Shown here: one piece after another, positions 11,049 to 21,699 of the stretch
How the letters are laid out: the number at the start of each line of letters is the position of its first letter
Position numbering within the stretch: the first letter of the stretch is position 1
Assembly: GCA_963556255.1 (NCBI GenBank)
Contig: OY744607.1
Coordinates: 53,931,283-53,995,282, forward strand
Direction of reading: 5' to 3'
From: Allolobophora icterica
Lineage: Eukaryota; Annelida; Clitellata; Crassiclitellata; Lumbricidae
Length of the DNA: 64,000 nucleotides
Translations under genes and position numbers: made by a program
Notes under the pieces: generated by a model
What the model was told of the DNA's origin: nothing
What the model saw: the letters and a program-made list of their open reading frames with translations, nothing else
Database searches by the model: none

Positions 11049-11620
11049 CAGGGCTGTAGTGGTAAAATTAGCGGCGAGTATACACGCTATCGGTTAGTTT
11101 ACCAAAACAAATTAGAGGTGAGTAATCTGAGTACGCTACAGTATTTCGTGAGTATACCCTACAGAATTTTAATATAAATAAATATTATAGATATTTTGTG
11201 AGGTGAGTATACGATCTCTAGAGGTAAGTGTACACGCTGTATAGGCCTACCGGCCAGTGTTTAATCTAGTCCCCTCGTCTGGGAGGGGAAACCAGGTTTC
11301 TGGGGGGAGCAAACAATTGACACAAAATTTTGTTTCAGACTTTTCCCCCAAATTTTTCCACTTTTCATCTTCGAAAAAAGTTGATGACTTTTTTTTTTTA
11401 GTCCTTCACCCAATTTTTACCTTTTTTCCATCTCTCTGGGGGGGGAACCATGTATCCACGTCGATCCTGGGGGGGGGGATTTTTCCTCCCCTGACGGTCT
11501 GTACATTGTAATATTGCTCGCCTCTGGGGGGGAAACATCGATCCTGGGGGGGAACTTTCCCCCCCAAAGACGTCTAGATTACTCACTGCCTACCCGCGTA
11601 TACCCTCGACTACAGCCCTG
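11049..11620. mobile_element. hAT-like MITE with 8-bp target duplication
   Basis: The termini are CAGGGCTGTAGT and ACTACAGCCCTG. The flanking 8-mer TGTTCCAA is identical at 11041-11048 and 11621-11628. The interior is rich in G-runs and C-runs (11260-11570) and codes for nothing. It lies within the interior of the composite hAT, so it is a second level of nesting. Confidence 0.85.
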
Positions 11621-11805
11621 TGTTCCAATGACAATTTTTAAATAAGCTTTTACTGTCTGCAGGTATCTATAATTATTATAATGCTACACTTTTATTTGTT
11701 GTTACTTAGGCTAATATGGTAAAACCGTAGTTTATGTTGGTAAATTATGTCTATGTAGATACCCAAGGACCTTATGTCTATGTAGATACCCAAGGACGTT
11801 TTTAG

Positions 11806-12202
11806 CAGAGGCGTAGCGACCGCCCTCCGTACCCTCCGACCGGAGGGGCCCCGCAAGGAAGGGGGCCCCTAAAAGTGGCAAAAAACGTCAACGGCGTGAA
11901 GTAATTATGATACTGTTTTGATACATCACATGATATGAACCATGTATATTGTATATTACCGCATTCCAGTTTCCGCATTGTAAGGGGCCCCGGACGTATG
12001 TTCGGATGGGACCGCACATTCCAGTGTCCGCATTGTAAGGGGCCCCGGACGTATGTTCGGAGGGGACCGCACATTCCAGTTTCCGCATTGTAAGGGGCCC
12101 CGGACTTATGTCCGTAGGGGACCGCACATTCCAGTTTCCGCATTGTAAGGGGCCCCGGACATATGTTCGGAGGGGGCCACGTTCTTTGTTGCTACGGCTC
12201 TG
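11806..12202 (+). repeat. Right arm of the composite hAT
   Basis: This is a near-identical copy of the left arm, with the same CAGAGGCGTAGC start and GCTACGGCTCTG end and four internal ~60-bp units. Its left neighbour is GTTTTTAG and its right neighbour CTTGGGAG, so it has no target duplication of its own. Confidence 0.75.
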
Positions 12203-13390
12203 CTTGGGAGTCGCATGTTAAGAGTAGGCCTATCGCAACGAAGATAGCAGAGTTGTGGAGTAATCTATCGTGCTGCGAACAAGCTTCCGTTGGCAGTACG
12301 AACACAGTTGTACTATTCGCTGGTTTATCCTTACCTCTCTTACTGTTGCGTTGTATGGGCCTCAACCTATAGGCCTACATTTAGACTTCGTAAACTAGAA
12401 ATACTCCAGAAAAGAGCCATACGTATTATTAGTGGGGCCCCATGGGGCTCTCACACTTATCCCATTTTTATTAATTATAAGATCCTAAAACTTGAACAGA
12501 TAAAGAAATACCAGATTGGCCTATTCATGTATAAACTCTCAAGAAATCTCTTGCCTACCAATTTCAAAATTTCCTTTAATGTGGGGTCTGACATCCACCA
12601 CCACAACACGAGGATGGCTGGTAATTATAGGCGCGTACAAATACCAGGAAATTTTGTATTGCTGTCACGGGCCCGCACGTGTGGAACGGCTTGCCTCCTT
12701 CCCTCACACAAGTGGGATCTTTTTTGCTATTTAAAAAATTACTGCGACAACACCTTATTATCATTGATAGCTAGCACTTACTTCCTATAGACGTTGGACT
12801 ATTGTTTTTTGCTTTGTATCCCTCGGGGATGATGAATTATATTACCCTGCCGCCCCCCCGAGTTTTGGTGTGTTCTCTCGCGTTTGAGTCTCCCGTGAGT
12901 ATCGACCTTCCGATTAATCTTCGGATTACTTTGTTCTCCTCCTTCCGTTTACAGTTTTCTTTTTCATCTTTATTTCTCTGGTTTTTCTTTCTAACTGCCC
13001 AAGAGTCGGCAGTATAGTTAAGATATGTGGATTTTCCCGTTTTTCTTATTTTAGAGGAATTAGTTAAGACTTTAAGTTTGGTGTTTGCGCCACGTTAATA
13101 ATCTTGGCAATAAGGTGTTCCTGGAAGCGGGAGTTCATCCCTTTAGGGACTTCCTTTTGTCACCAGTTTATGTTATAAGACGTTATCATGTTTTGCTTTC
13201 AGTTATGGTTTCAATAAATGATTTGTCATTGTCATCATCATCATCAGCATCGTACGAATGTATGAAAGTATGGCTGTCTAAGAGGTCATAATCATCATCA
13301 TCATCAGCTGCAACATCATCATCATAATTATTATCATCATATCATCATCATCTGCATCATCATCAACATCACCACCAGCATTCAGTTTAT
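12203..13390 (+). mobile_element. LINE reverse-transcriptase relic, part 2, and 3' tail
   Basis: The frame resumes with ESHVKSRPIATKIAEL. After a frameshift near 12260-12290 it continues with LAVRTQLYYSLVYPYLSYC, KRAIRIISGAPWGSHTYP and YQIGLFMYKLSRNLLP. These are the C-terminal end of an L2/CR1-like ORF2. A non-coding 3' region follows. It ends in AATAAATGATTTGTCATTG and a (TCA)n run at about 13215-13380, a typical LINE microsatellite tail. Confidence 0.85.
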
Positions 13391-14140
13391 CACAAACACG
13401 ACTTTTTAAAAATTTATTCAACCTGTTTCAATTAGATATGCTACAAATACATGTTATTATCATTGATATTAAAATATTGTCATAATTAGTATGTCCTAAA
13501 GAGTTGAAGTACTATATAAATGGACCAGTACCGCATAATACAACTCACTGCTATTCAACAACTTTTTACAAGTTCTATAAATAAACAATATATATATTCA
13601 CACATACATACATTCATGTTCCTATGTTTACACACCCATCCATATGAATATAGAATTATACATGTAAATATATCAATAGTACACAACTATATTGCATATA
13701 TACATTGAATATATATTCAATATATATATACAATGTATAATATTACATATATATATTCAATGTATATCTACAAAGTACAAATAGGCCTATATATAAAGTT
13801 CATAGTTCATGGACCCACCACCTCTTGGATAAACGAGTTTCCATAAATTATATATATATATGTTTGTGTGACTGCATTTTATATATGCACATGACATATA
13901 TCTTATTACATATACATGTATAGTAGTTATATATGTTTAAAGAATCGATCTATAATAAGTGAATAATTGCTTCATAAGTAGGATGATTTTCTGTTAGTCC
14001 GTGTTAAGCTGGCTTTCTTTAACGACGACAAATTGCCCAGTTGTCTGTGTTGTACTTCCGTGGCAAGCAGGCTGTCTTCTTGCCCAGTTGCCAATTGCCT
14101 TCAAACATACAGATCTTCTGCTAAGATACTCGTAACAGTA
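13391..14140. other. AT-rich spacer, no gene recognised
   Basis: TATA-rich sequence dominates 13580-13960, including self-complementary TATATATTCAATATATATA-like stretches near 13700-13730. I see no coding signal. Confidence 0.5.
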
Positions 14141-14149
14141 ACAATTGCC

Positions 14150-14400
14150 AGGCTACTCAAAGTGAGGTAACAATCAGAGGCAGTGTTGCTAGGCAACTGG
14201 AAAGTAAGACAATAAAACAGAGGCACTGTTGCTAGGCAACTGGAAAGTAAAGTAACAAAACAGAGGCACTGTTGCTAGGCAACTGTAAATAAGGTACAAA
14301 ACAAAGGCACTGTTGCCATGGCAACGGTAAAATTAAGAATGTTGAGGCACTGTTGCTAGGCAGCCCAAAAGTAATAAAGCACTGCTGCTAGGCAACAGTA
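14150..14400. repeat. Tandem array of X-box-like palindromes
   Basis: About six units of 40-46 bp share the core GTTGCTAGGCAAC or a close variant. Cores lie at 14185-14197, 14228-14240, 14271-14283, 14312-14325, 14352-14364 (imperfect) and 14384-14396. The fourth is GTTGCCATGGCAAC, a perfect fit to the RFX X-box consensus GTNRCC..RGYAAC. The array may be a minisatellite whose unit happens to be an X-box, or a regulatory cluster. No cilia gene is visible nearby. Confidence 0.8.
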
Positions 14401-15789
14401 CAGGGTCATAATGCATTCTCTACCGGTGACGTCTTGGATGCTTTACCTGTTGAAGTCTTCCCTAAAAAAGATGACCCACTTTGTATCCTCTTTCTCTATC
14501 TCCTCTCCCCTTGACCACATGTGTTCACAACTTGGCCACCCTTCCACCCCTCTCTTTATGGACACCATACCTTCCCAGCATGTATGTCTGTATGTATGTA
14601 TGAGGACACTTAACATAGCGCATTTTAAGTAAGTCACAAAAGCATGTCCACACGGAGCCCATATAAGACCCATATTCTCATATGAGAACCGTATTGAGCC
14701 CATATGGGTTCCATGGATATGCTGGCGGGTACTACATGACCCCTTCGCCCTTCAGTTCATTCTAACAGTTCTTTGACGTCACTCAGGTCGAAAATTAAGA
14801 CTCATCTCTTTCAACTTGCATATTCACAACTCCCCCACTGCTCGTACTCTGGCAGTGCCAGTCCCAAGCCTGAATAAAGGAGGAGGGCGACGCAAATGAT
14901 CTTTGTTATCATACAGTGTGGTTAAACTGAAACTACTACTACATGCATACTCACCGTAGCCTGGCTTCTGGTTTCTCTGATCGAAAGGATTCAAACTGAC
15001 TTCTTCAATGCATTGTGATTTTAAACTGTGATTTCTCTCGAAGTGACCAATGACTCGTGTCTTGGACATTATTATAACGGCGCTATAGAAGTTATTAGAT
15101 TAGATTAGAATAACTATAGAAGTCGCTGGATTAGATTAGATTACACTGGTTCATTGGCCTGACTGTCTGAATATTAAAACCAGTTTGTGAACTGATTTGT
15201 TTGTTCTTTTCTGTATTTTTATGAAGCACAATTATCAATCAGTCAGTCAGTCAATCAATCAATCGATCAATCAATCATCGTTCTTCTGATCTAATCTAAT
15301 CCAACAACTTCTACAGCACCGTTATCATAATGCCGAAGATATCAGTCGATGGTCACTTCTGATACGACTGATAGATACACCTAATGTACTGCAACGCGTT
15401 GTAATAACTTCCATAGCATAAATATTTAACACACGTATGAGACAAAAGGAAGCTCACAAAAGCAATATTTGCTGTCATTGCGCTCACGGCACACGTTTTA
15501 TTACAGTTACAGTTAATAATTGTAAATTAATACATTGGAAAATTATTAAACAAATAAATAAATATAGTAAATAGCTGTGTCAGTAGTCAGATGAATAAGT
15601 TGTGGAACTCAAAGCAGAAATAAATACCAATTATTACCAAAAAATCAAGAAAATCCGCTGATTTGCACAAAAACAGTAACACGACTTTAACACGTTAAGG
15701 CTTTCTGTAGTCACATTTATGCATCTGTGTCACACTTAACATAGCGAGCACCTTTAAAGTAACTTACAAAAACACTGCAATTAGCAGAA
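14401..15789. other. No gene; dispersed repeat and short tetranucleotide run
   Basis: A dispersed repeat around 14955-15110 has the motif GATTTCTCTCGAAGTGACCA followed by GTCTTGGACATTATTATA. It resembles sequence at 39500-39650 and, weakly, at 63540-63650. A (CAAT/CAGT)n tract lies at 15238-15276. Nothing else codes. Confidence 0.5.
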
Positions 15790-16350
<561 letters not shown>

Positions 16351-16639
16351 CGTAGCTTAACAAAACCTGCTCTTGTACATGTATGAAGAGTAAATTTACA
16401 TCATTACAACATAACATCTGTACAAAACCTGCTCCATTGATCAATAGAATTGAACCTAAAGCGAGCCAGCCAGTGCATTCCATGATCAATATTACGCAAA
16501 TACAGGAACTGTGATTGCAAAAGAAAAAACGTTGAGTACGTCCTTAATTGCTGTAAATTCAGGTCAGGGCTTCAGCAGATGCATAAAGTTTCAAACAAAT
16601 TGGAACGCCCACCATTGTTATTTATTAATATAATAAGCA

Positions 16640-17080
16640 GCAAAATACATACATTTGTATGTATGCAATGCTATGCATGTATGTTTGTAAGCATGTAATG
16701 TATGTGTCCATGTATGTAAGTATGTATGTATGTGTTTGCATGTATCTCTGTAAGTAAGTATGTACAGTACATATGTATGCGTGCATGCATGTTTGTATGC
16801 CTGCATGCACTGTGTCTGTGTGTGAAAGTGTGTATGTTTGAATGAATGTTTGTATGTAGGTACAGTATGCAGGTGTACATATGCATGCATGCATATATGT
16901 ATGAATTTAAATCTGTATGTATGTATCCATTCATGTACATATATATGTATGTACATATATATACCTATGTGTACCTATGTACAAATTTGTCCATATACAC
17001 GTTCATAGATATCAATGCATGTTTGTATGTATGTATCTATGTATGTATGTACATACATATGTTTTTATGTATCACGGTAT
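16640..17080. repeat. Degenerate (TATG)n tetranucleotide microsatellite
   Basis: The plus strand is built from TATG, CATG and TGTA words over more than 400 bp. Similar tracts occur at 22385-22605, 42005-42440 and 53035-53400. Confidence 0.9.
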
Positions 17081-17339
17081 CACATGATGCAATGCGTCAT
17101 TTATATAGCGCCTTTTCAGAACAATGCAGACGCCAAGACCTCATACCCATGGCTGCATCACTCACTGGGCACTGTTCCTATTCTTTGCCTTCAAGACATC
17201 CACTTGGAAATTCTCCCAACCAACAAAACCAGGAGGCACAACAGAAACCTACTAGAAACTCCACCTCAAAGATTCAACCAGTATATTTCTGTCAACCCTT
17301 TTCGAGATATCTGTTGATTCTGTCCATCATAATTGCACT

Positions 17340-17545
17340 TGAAACAAAAATCAAACTCACAGGACAAAAAAAGAGAGATACAAAATGGAAAAGAGAGAAA
17401 AAAGAGTGAAAAAATAAAAGAGAGAAAAAAAGATAAAAAAAGAGAACAAATAGAGAAAAACGCAAAAAAGAGAGCAAGAGAGAAAAGGAAAGAAAGAGGA
17501 AAGGACAGAGAAAAAAAGAGAGAAAAGAGATAGAAAAACAAAACT
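17340..17545. repeat. Polypurine tract
   Basis: The plus strand is almost wholly A and G, in AAAGAGAGA-type words, for about 200 bp. The spurious Phe/Ser-rich and Lys/Glu-rich frames here follow from this composition. Confidence 0.85.
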
Positions 17546-17799
17546 CAGCATGGCAGAGACATACGCTGGTGCCTTTGTCTAAAGATGATATCGACGAAAA
17601 TCTATCAAAATTGCACTTGGTTCGTGTCGTAAAATCATCGTAATACAACAGAAAAAATGTAAACTCAGAACACAAAGAAACCCTTATCTATTAACGATAT
17701 TGAGGAAATCTGTGACCTTGCTTATCTGCAGTTAATCAGCAAAAAACGGAACAAGGCTCCCTTTTGGGTCAACAGGTAAGGCAGAAAAACATATTTCGT

Positions 17800-18205
17800 T
17801 CAGGTAGCACAGGTAAGCAGATTTCATACCTGTAGGATGATAATGGTAGTAACTGAATTACACCTGTAAGGCAATACAGGTTAGTACACTGAAATCACAC
17901 CTGTAAGGCAATACAGGTAGGTACACTGTAATCATACCTGCACGACAATAAAGGTATGTAAATCACACAGGTAAGCTCAGAAATCATATAGATAAGGTAA
18001 TACATGTAAGCATGCTGAAATCACACCTGTAACGCAACACAGGTAGGCAAACTCAAACCACACCTGTAAAGCAATACAGGTAGAAAAACTGAAATCGCAC
18101 CTGCAGGGCAGCACAGGTAGATAAGGCAATACAGGTAGACAAACTGAAAATCACACCTGTAAGGCAAAACAGGTAGGCAAATTCAAATCATACCTGTACA
18201 AAAAT
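17800..18205. repeat. Tandem array with inverted CACCTG/CAGGTA boxes
   Basis: About ten units of roughly 40 bp contain ACACCTGTAAGGCAATACAG or a variant. Each unit is a small inverted repeat, ACCTGTannn...nnnACAGGT. The E-box CACCTG/CAGGTA is the kind bound by Snail and ZEB zinc fingers. The array lies 3.5 kb downstream of the VAMP exons. Confidence 0.8.
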
Positions 18206-18478
18206 ATTACCCAGGCACTATATTACACTGTACACCAGTAAGAACACTTCAAAGGTAACTACTCATTTACAGGGAGTGTAACAAGTTACATATCGACAGA
18301 TCAGTTACAGGCATAACAATACGCATAGAAGAAATGCTACGGTAATATTACACTGGTAAAGGAATCAATATGCTGCTTTACAGAGAAGGTAAAAAGCCTT
18401 ACGAGAATTCACATTTACAATCAGTGGTTCATTTTACAAAAATACACAACACTGGAAGCACAAAGAAAACAGATCCAC

Positions 18479-18548
18479 TTAACACTTTAACGACGAGTGT
18501 GCACTAAAATGTGTGGAAAACTAATCCCTCTCGTCGTCAAAGGGTTAA
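18479..18548. repeat. Short palindromic repeat TTAACACTTTAACGACGAG, copy 1
   Basis: The left arm TTAACACTTTAACGACGAG pairs with the right arm CTCGTCGTCAAAGGGTTAA across a ~32-base loop. Two further copies sit inside MASTL and EMC1 introns. Confidence 0.7.
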
Positions 18549-19164
18549 GCCTCCTGAAAACGCGGCCATTACCAGTCGATCACATACTGCGTTAAAACAA
18601 GGCAGTACGGTGTAATAACGAGGGTAAAGTACAGTGATGAAACGAGGTGGCATTTATAACGAGTACTTGTCCCAAAGCTAGTACTGTTAAACGAGGCGTT
18701 ACAAGGACGTTGCATTCACGATGAGTACTTGAAGTAAAACTAGTAATTGATTATAACAATGATCAAGCACAATAACAAGTACTTTTGTGCTGTCTAGCAG
18801 AGCCTGCGTCGTAAGGATGTGTTGAAAGGAGACACCAGTGTAGCAAAAATTCCTTGCCTAACTATTTTGCATGGCTAAATATCGGTAAGTCCAAAATACG
18901 ATGCGGCGCCTAAAACTCAGAACCGCTTGAACGTCATTAGTACAGTAAAACCTCGATATGAAGCGGTTTACAACGATCTGTTCATACAGCAAGTACCTGA
19001 TACATTTTGTACAGTAAAACGTTGATTTAACTAACACTGACACTCAGACAAAACATCCCTGCTAAGAGTTTTCAGTCAAACCTCAATGCAACACATTCTT
19101 ACTAATAAACTTATAATTACAATTATTGTTTAAAATGTTTGTAATAACAATAATAACAAATTAT

Positions 19165-19290
19165 GCATTTACTAAGTGCCACTATCTAATGACCAAGCAT
19201 CAATCGATGGCACTGCGCAGTTGTGAGTGAAGGACTTGCTCAAGGTCACTACACAGTAACTGCAACAATCAGGAGGATCTAACCCATAAA
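19165..19290 (-). repeat. SINE body fragment
   Basis: It shares the core GAGTGAAGGACTTGCTCAAG and the neighbouring CACTATCTAATGACCAAGC with the complete tRNA-headed copies at 44665 and 38465. It lacks a clear tRNA head. Confidence 0.6.
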
Positions 19291-20579
19291 CTCAGCAGAA
19301 TCCCCTAACAATCATCTAAATTCAAACAACTTGTTGTGCTGCATGAAAACTTGTTGATAAGGCCAACTATTCCTGGGAAAAAAATTAATGTAATATTATA
19401 TTCTACATTGTCCGTACTATTACCCCAAAACAGGGCATGTCGTGGAATGCTGTTGTTTTCTTAGTCAGATAATAAGTTACCTGTACATATGTACACTCTG
19501 TTTTATCAGCACAAAACAGGGCTTGTTGAAGAAGTATGCTATGTCATGGCTTTACGACAATGTTGCAGTAATCGCATTGTTTGGTCCCCTTTACATGGAA
19601 GCAAGTAATTATAATTGAACATTTACACAGAGTAAACTTTGTAATTGAACATTTACACAGAGTAAAATTTGTAACTTAACATTTACACAGCGCCGTTCAA
19701 AGAGTAAACCAATTCAGAGGCGCTCAAGGGGAGCAGATGGAAAAAAGATCAAGCGGATTTTGAAGTGTGTACAAAAATTGATCTCTCTTTATGGGAAATT
19801 CACATTTGCATTCGGTTTATTTCCAAATTTCAAAAGCATGACAGCAGACAAGCTGCAACGTCTGCCCTCTCTCACCTCCTCACACAAGGAATGTTTGGTA
19901 ATAAGGCTCAGTCTGTGGCTTGCAGCCAGACATTATTGTGGCCTTTCAAAAATAATTACACAAAATTCTCTGGCATTAAGGCTGTGGCCTGCAGGCTGAC
20001 AGTAATGTGGCATTTCATAGTAATCAGACAAAAAATGTCTGGCAATAACAAACTATATACCCTTACATAAACCCGACAGTTTATGTCTCTAAGACACTCA
20101 AGTTACACCAGTCCTGACATTGCTTTAACAGTAAACGCAAAAACTAGACAGTTTTGCTCCAAAATGCTCGCACTCCTGTTAGCAAAAACAAACATGGTTT
20201 CGCAAAACGACTGGAAAAAACAAACTGACAAAAGTAAGAACACCATAAACCCCATCTGAACCGACTTAAATACGATCAAACCGACTTAACACGATTTAAG
20301 AAAAGTGACTAGATAGCAATATTAACAAAAATATTCAAAGGCTTCATCTCTTTGAACGACTTGGAATCAACTACAGGAAGGAGGAGCAAGAAAGGGATTT
20401 AACATCTGTTAACTCAAGTTTATCACAAAATCGTTTTAACATCAAGCCACCACCAAGGAAGGATCGAAGAAGGTTGTCGATTTTCTGTTCTACGCAAAGT
20501 GCACGGCAAGGAAAACTACAGAAAAAATCAGGCATTGTTGTTTACCTTCTTAAACATGCGGAACAGATATGGCTTGAAA

Positions 20580-20930
20580 ATTACAAATAGTGGAAGTTAC
20601 AGTAAAGCACGATGGTAACTTGAAATTTATGAATAAAAATCATGGTGTAAAGTACAGTAAAGTCACTAGAAATTCATGAATAGAAGTAACTGTGAAGTTT
20701 CGTAAAGTAAGTGGAAATTTAAAAATTACTGTAAAAATTGGTAAGGTAGTTGGAAATTTACAAAGACAAGTTACAGTAAAGCTTGGTATGGTAATTGGTA
20801 ATTTACAAAGAATAGAAGAGTTACTGTAAAGTTGTGTAAGGTAATTGGAAACATGAAAGTAGTCACTGTGAAGCATGGTACAGTAACATCAAATTTAAGA
20901 ATAAAAGTTGCAGTTCAGCATGGTAAGGAA
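20580..20930. repeat. ~58-bp tandem repeat
   Basis: Units contain GGTAATTGGAAATTTAC and GTTACAGTAAAGC. About six imperfect units are seen. Confidence 0.7.
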
Positions 20931-20934
20931 AACA

Positions 20935-21155
20935 TCACACAAGTTTCACTTGCTTTAGAAAGAGTTTCACATGCCTTTTACAAGAGTTTCATGTGCTTTT
21001 AAAGAGTTCCACGTGCTTTTTAAGAGTTTCACATGCTTTTAAAGAGTTTCAGGTGCTTTTTAAGAGTTTCACATGCTTTTAACAAGAGTTTAGTTTGCCT
21101 TTTAAAAGAGTTTCATGTGTTTTAAAAGTTTCACATTCTTTTTAAGAGTAGGTGA
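20935..21155. repeat. ~25-bp tandem repeat
   Basis: Eight or nine imperfect copies of AGAGTTTCACATGCTTTTA. Confidence 0.8.
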
Positions 21156-21174
21156 GAGTAACAAGCAAGTGATT

Positions 21175-21260
21175 AGCGTGCTGGACCGTCGACCCAGGTA
21201 TCAGGGTTCAAACCACCCACATTTCTGTTCTGTTTACTGACCACCTGAGTAGAGGCTCAT
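21175..21260 (+). repeat. tRNA-derived SINE head
   Basis: A-box-like GTGATTAGCGTGC and B-box-like GGGTTCAAACC are correctly spaced for a tRNA-type RNA polymerase III promoter. It is taken as a SINE because the flanks are repetitive and no acceptor stem closes. Confidence 0.6.
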
Positions 21261-21489
21261 ATTATTACATACTAAGGTGTCAGCCTTAATATGTAATAAA
21301 CGAATATAATAATAACGAACCCGTACTCTTACTAATAATAATATCAGAATTCATCTGATAATGAAATGCATAGAAAGTCTCTGGTGTATGATTAACAAAT
21401 ATAAAACTTTAAACTTTTCTAATTTCAATACAATACAGCTGTGGATTTGATATTGCCCTCTTTCCAAAGTTCACAAGTACACACACGAC

Positions 21490-21620
21490 CATGCGACAAA
21501 ACATTGATTGCACCGAGCAATTGTGAGTGAAGGACTTGCTCAAGGTCCAGACAGTGACCCCTGGGTGGAACCTGAACCCGTACTCTCTGCTTTACAGACC
21601 GAGTGCTCTATCCATTCAGC
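21490..21620 (-). repeat. tRNA-derived SINE, head plus body
   Basis: On the minus strand an A-box-like TGGATAGAGCAC and a B-box-like GGGTTCAGGTTCC are followed by the family core (CTTGAGCAAGTCCTTCACTC). It lies just downstream of the last VAMP exon found. Confidence 0.65.
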
Positions 21621-21699
21621 TGCCATGACCAACCATTTCGTTCCCAACAATCAAAAATTAAGCTTTCGTTGCTGCAAAAGACTGGGTGATCTTACTCAC

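Larger units (their letters stand above)
9440..12202. mobile_element. Composite hAT-like insertion with 8-bp target duplication
   Basis: The insertion starts CAGAGGCGTAGC and ends GCTACGGCTCTG, giving near-perfect inverted termini of the hAT type (CAGRG). It is flanked by the identical 8-mer CTTGGGAG at 9432-9439 and 12203-12210. The LINE reading frame is continuous across the two copies. Inside are two related arms (9440-9784 and 11806-12202) in direct orientation, enclosing about 2 kb of other sequence. Neither arm alone has a matching flank on its inner side. The unit therefore seems to have moved as a whole, or arose by rearrangement after insertion. No transposase was seen. Confidence 0.75.
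18206..19760. other. Non-coding spacer with small repeats
   Basis: It holds the hairpin repeat at 18479-18548, a SINE body at 19165-19290, and about three units of ACATTTACACAGAGTAAA at 19616-19710. No exon was recognised, although the missing last exon of the VAMP gene could lie in this direction. Confidence 0.45.

Noticed and set aside
17800..18205. Possible CRISPR-like array
   Set aside because: The repeats are imperfect, the spacers are themselves repeats, and the context is animal. It is a minisatellite.
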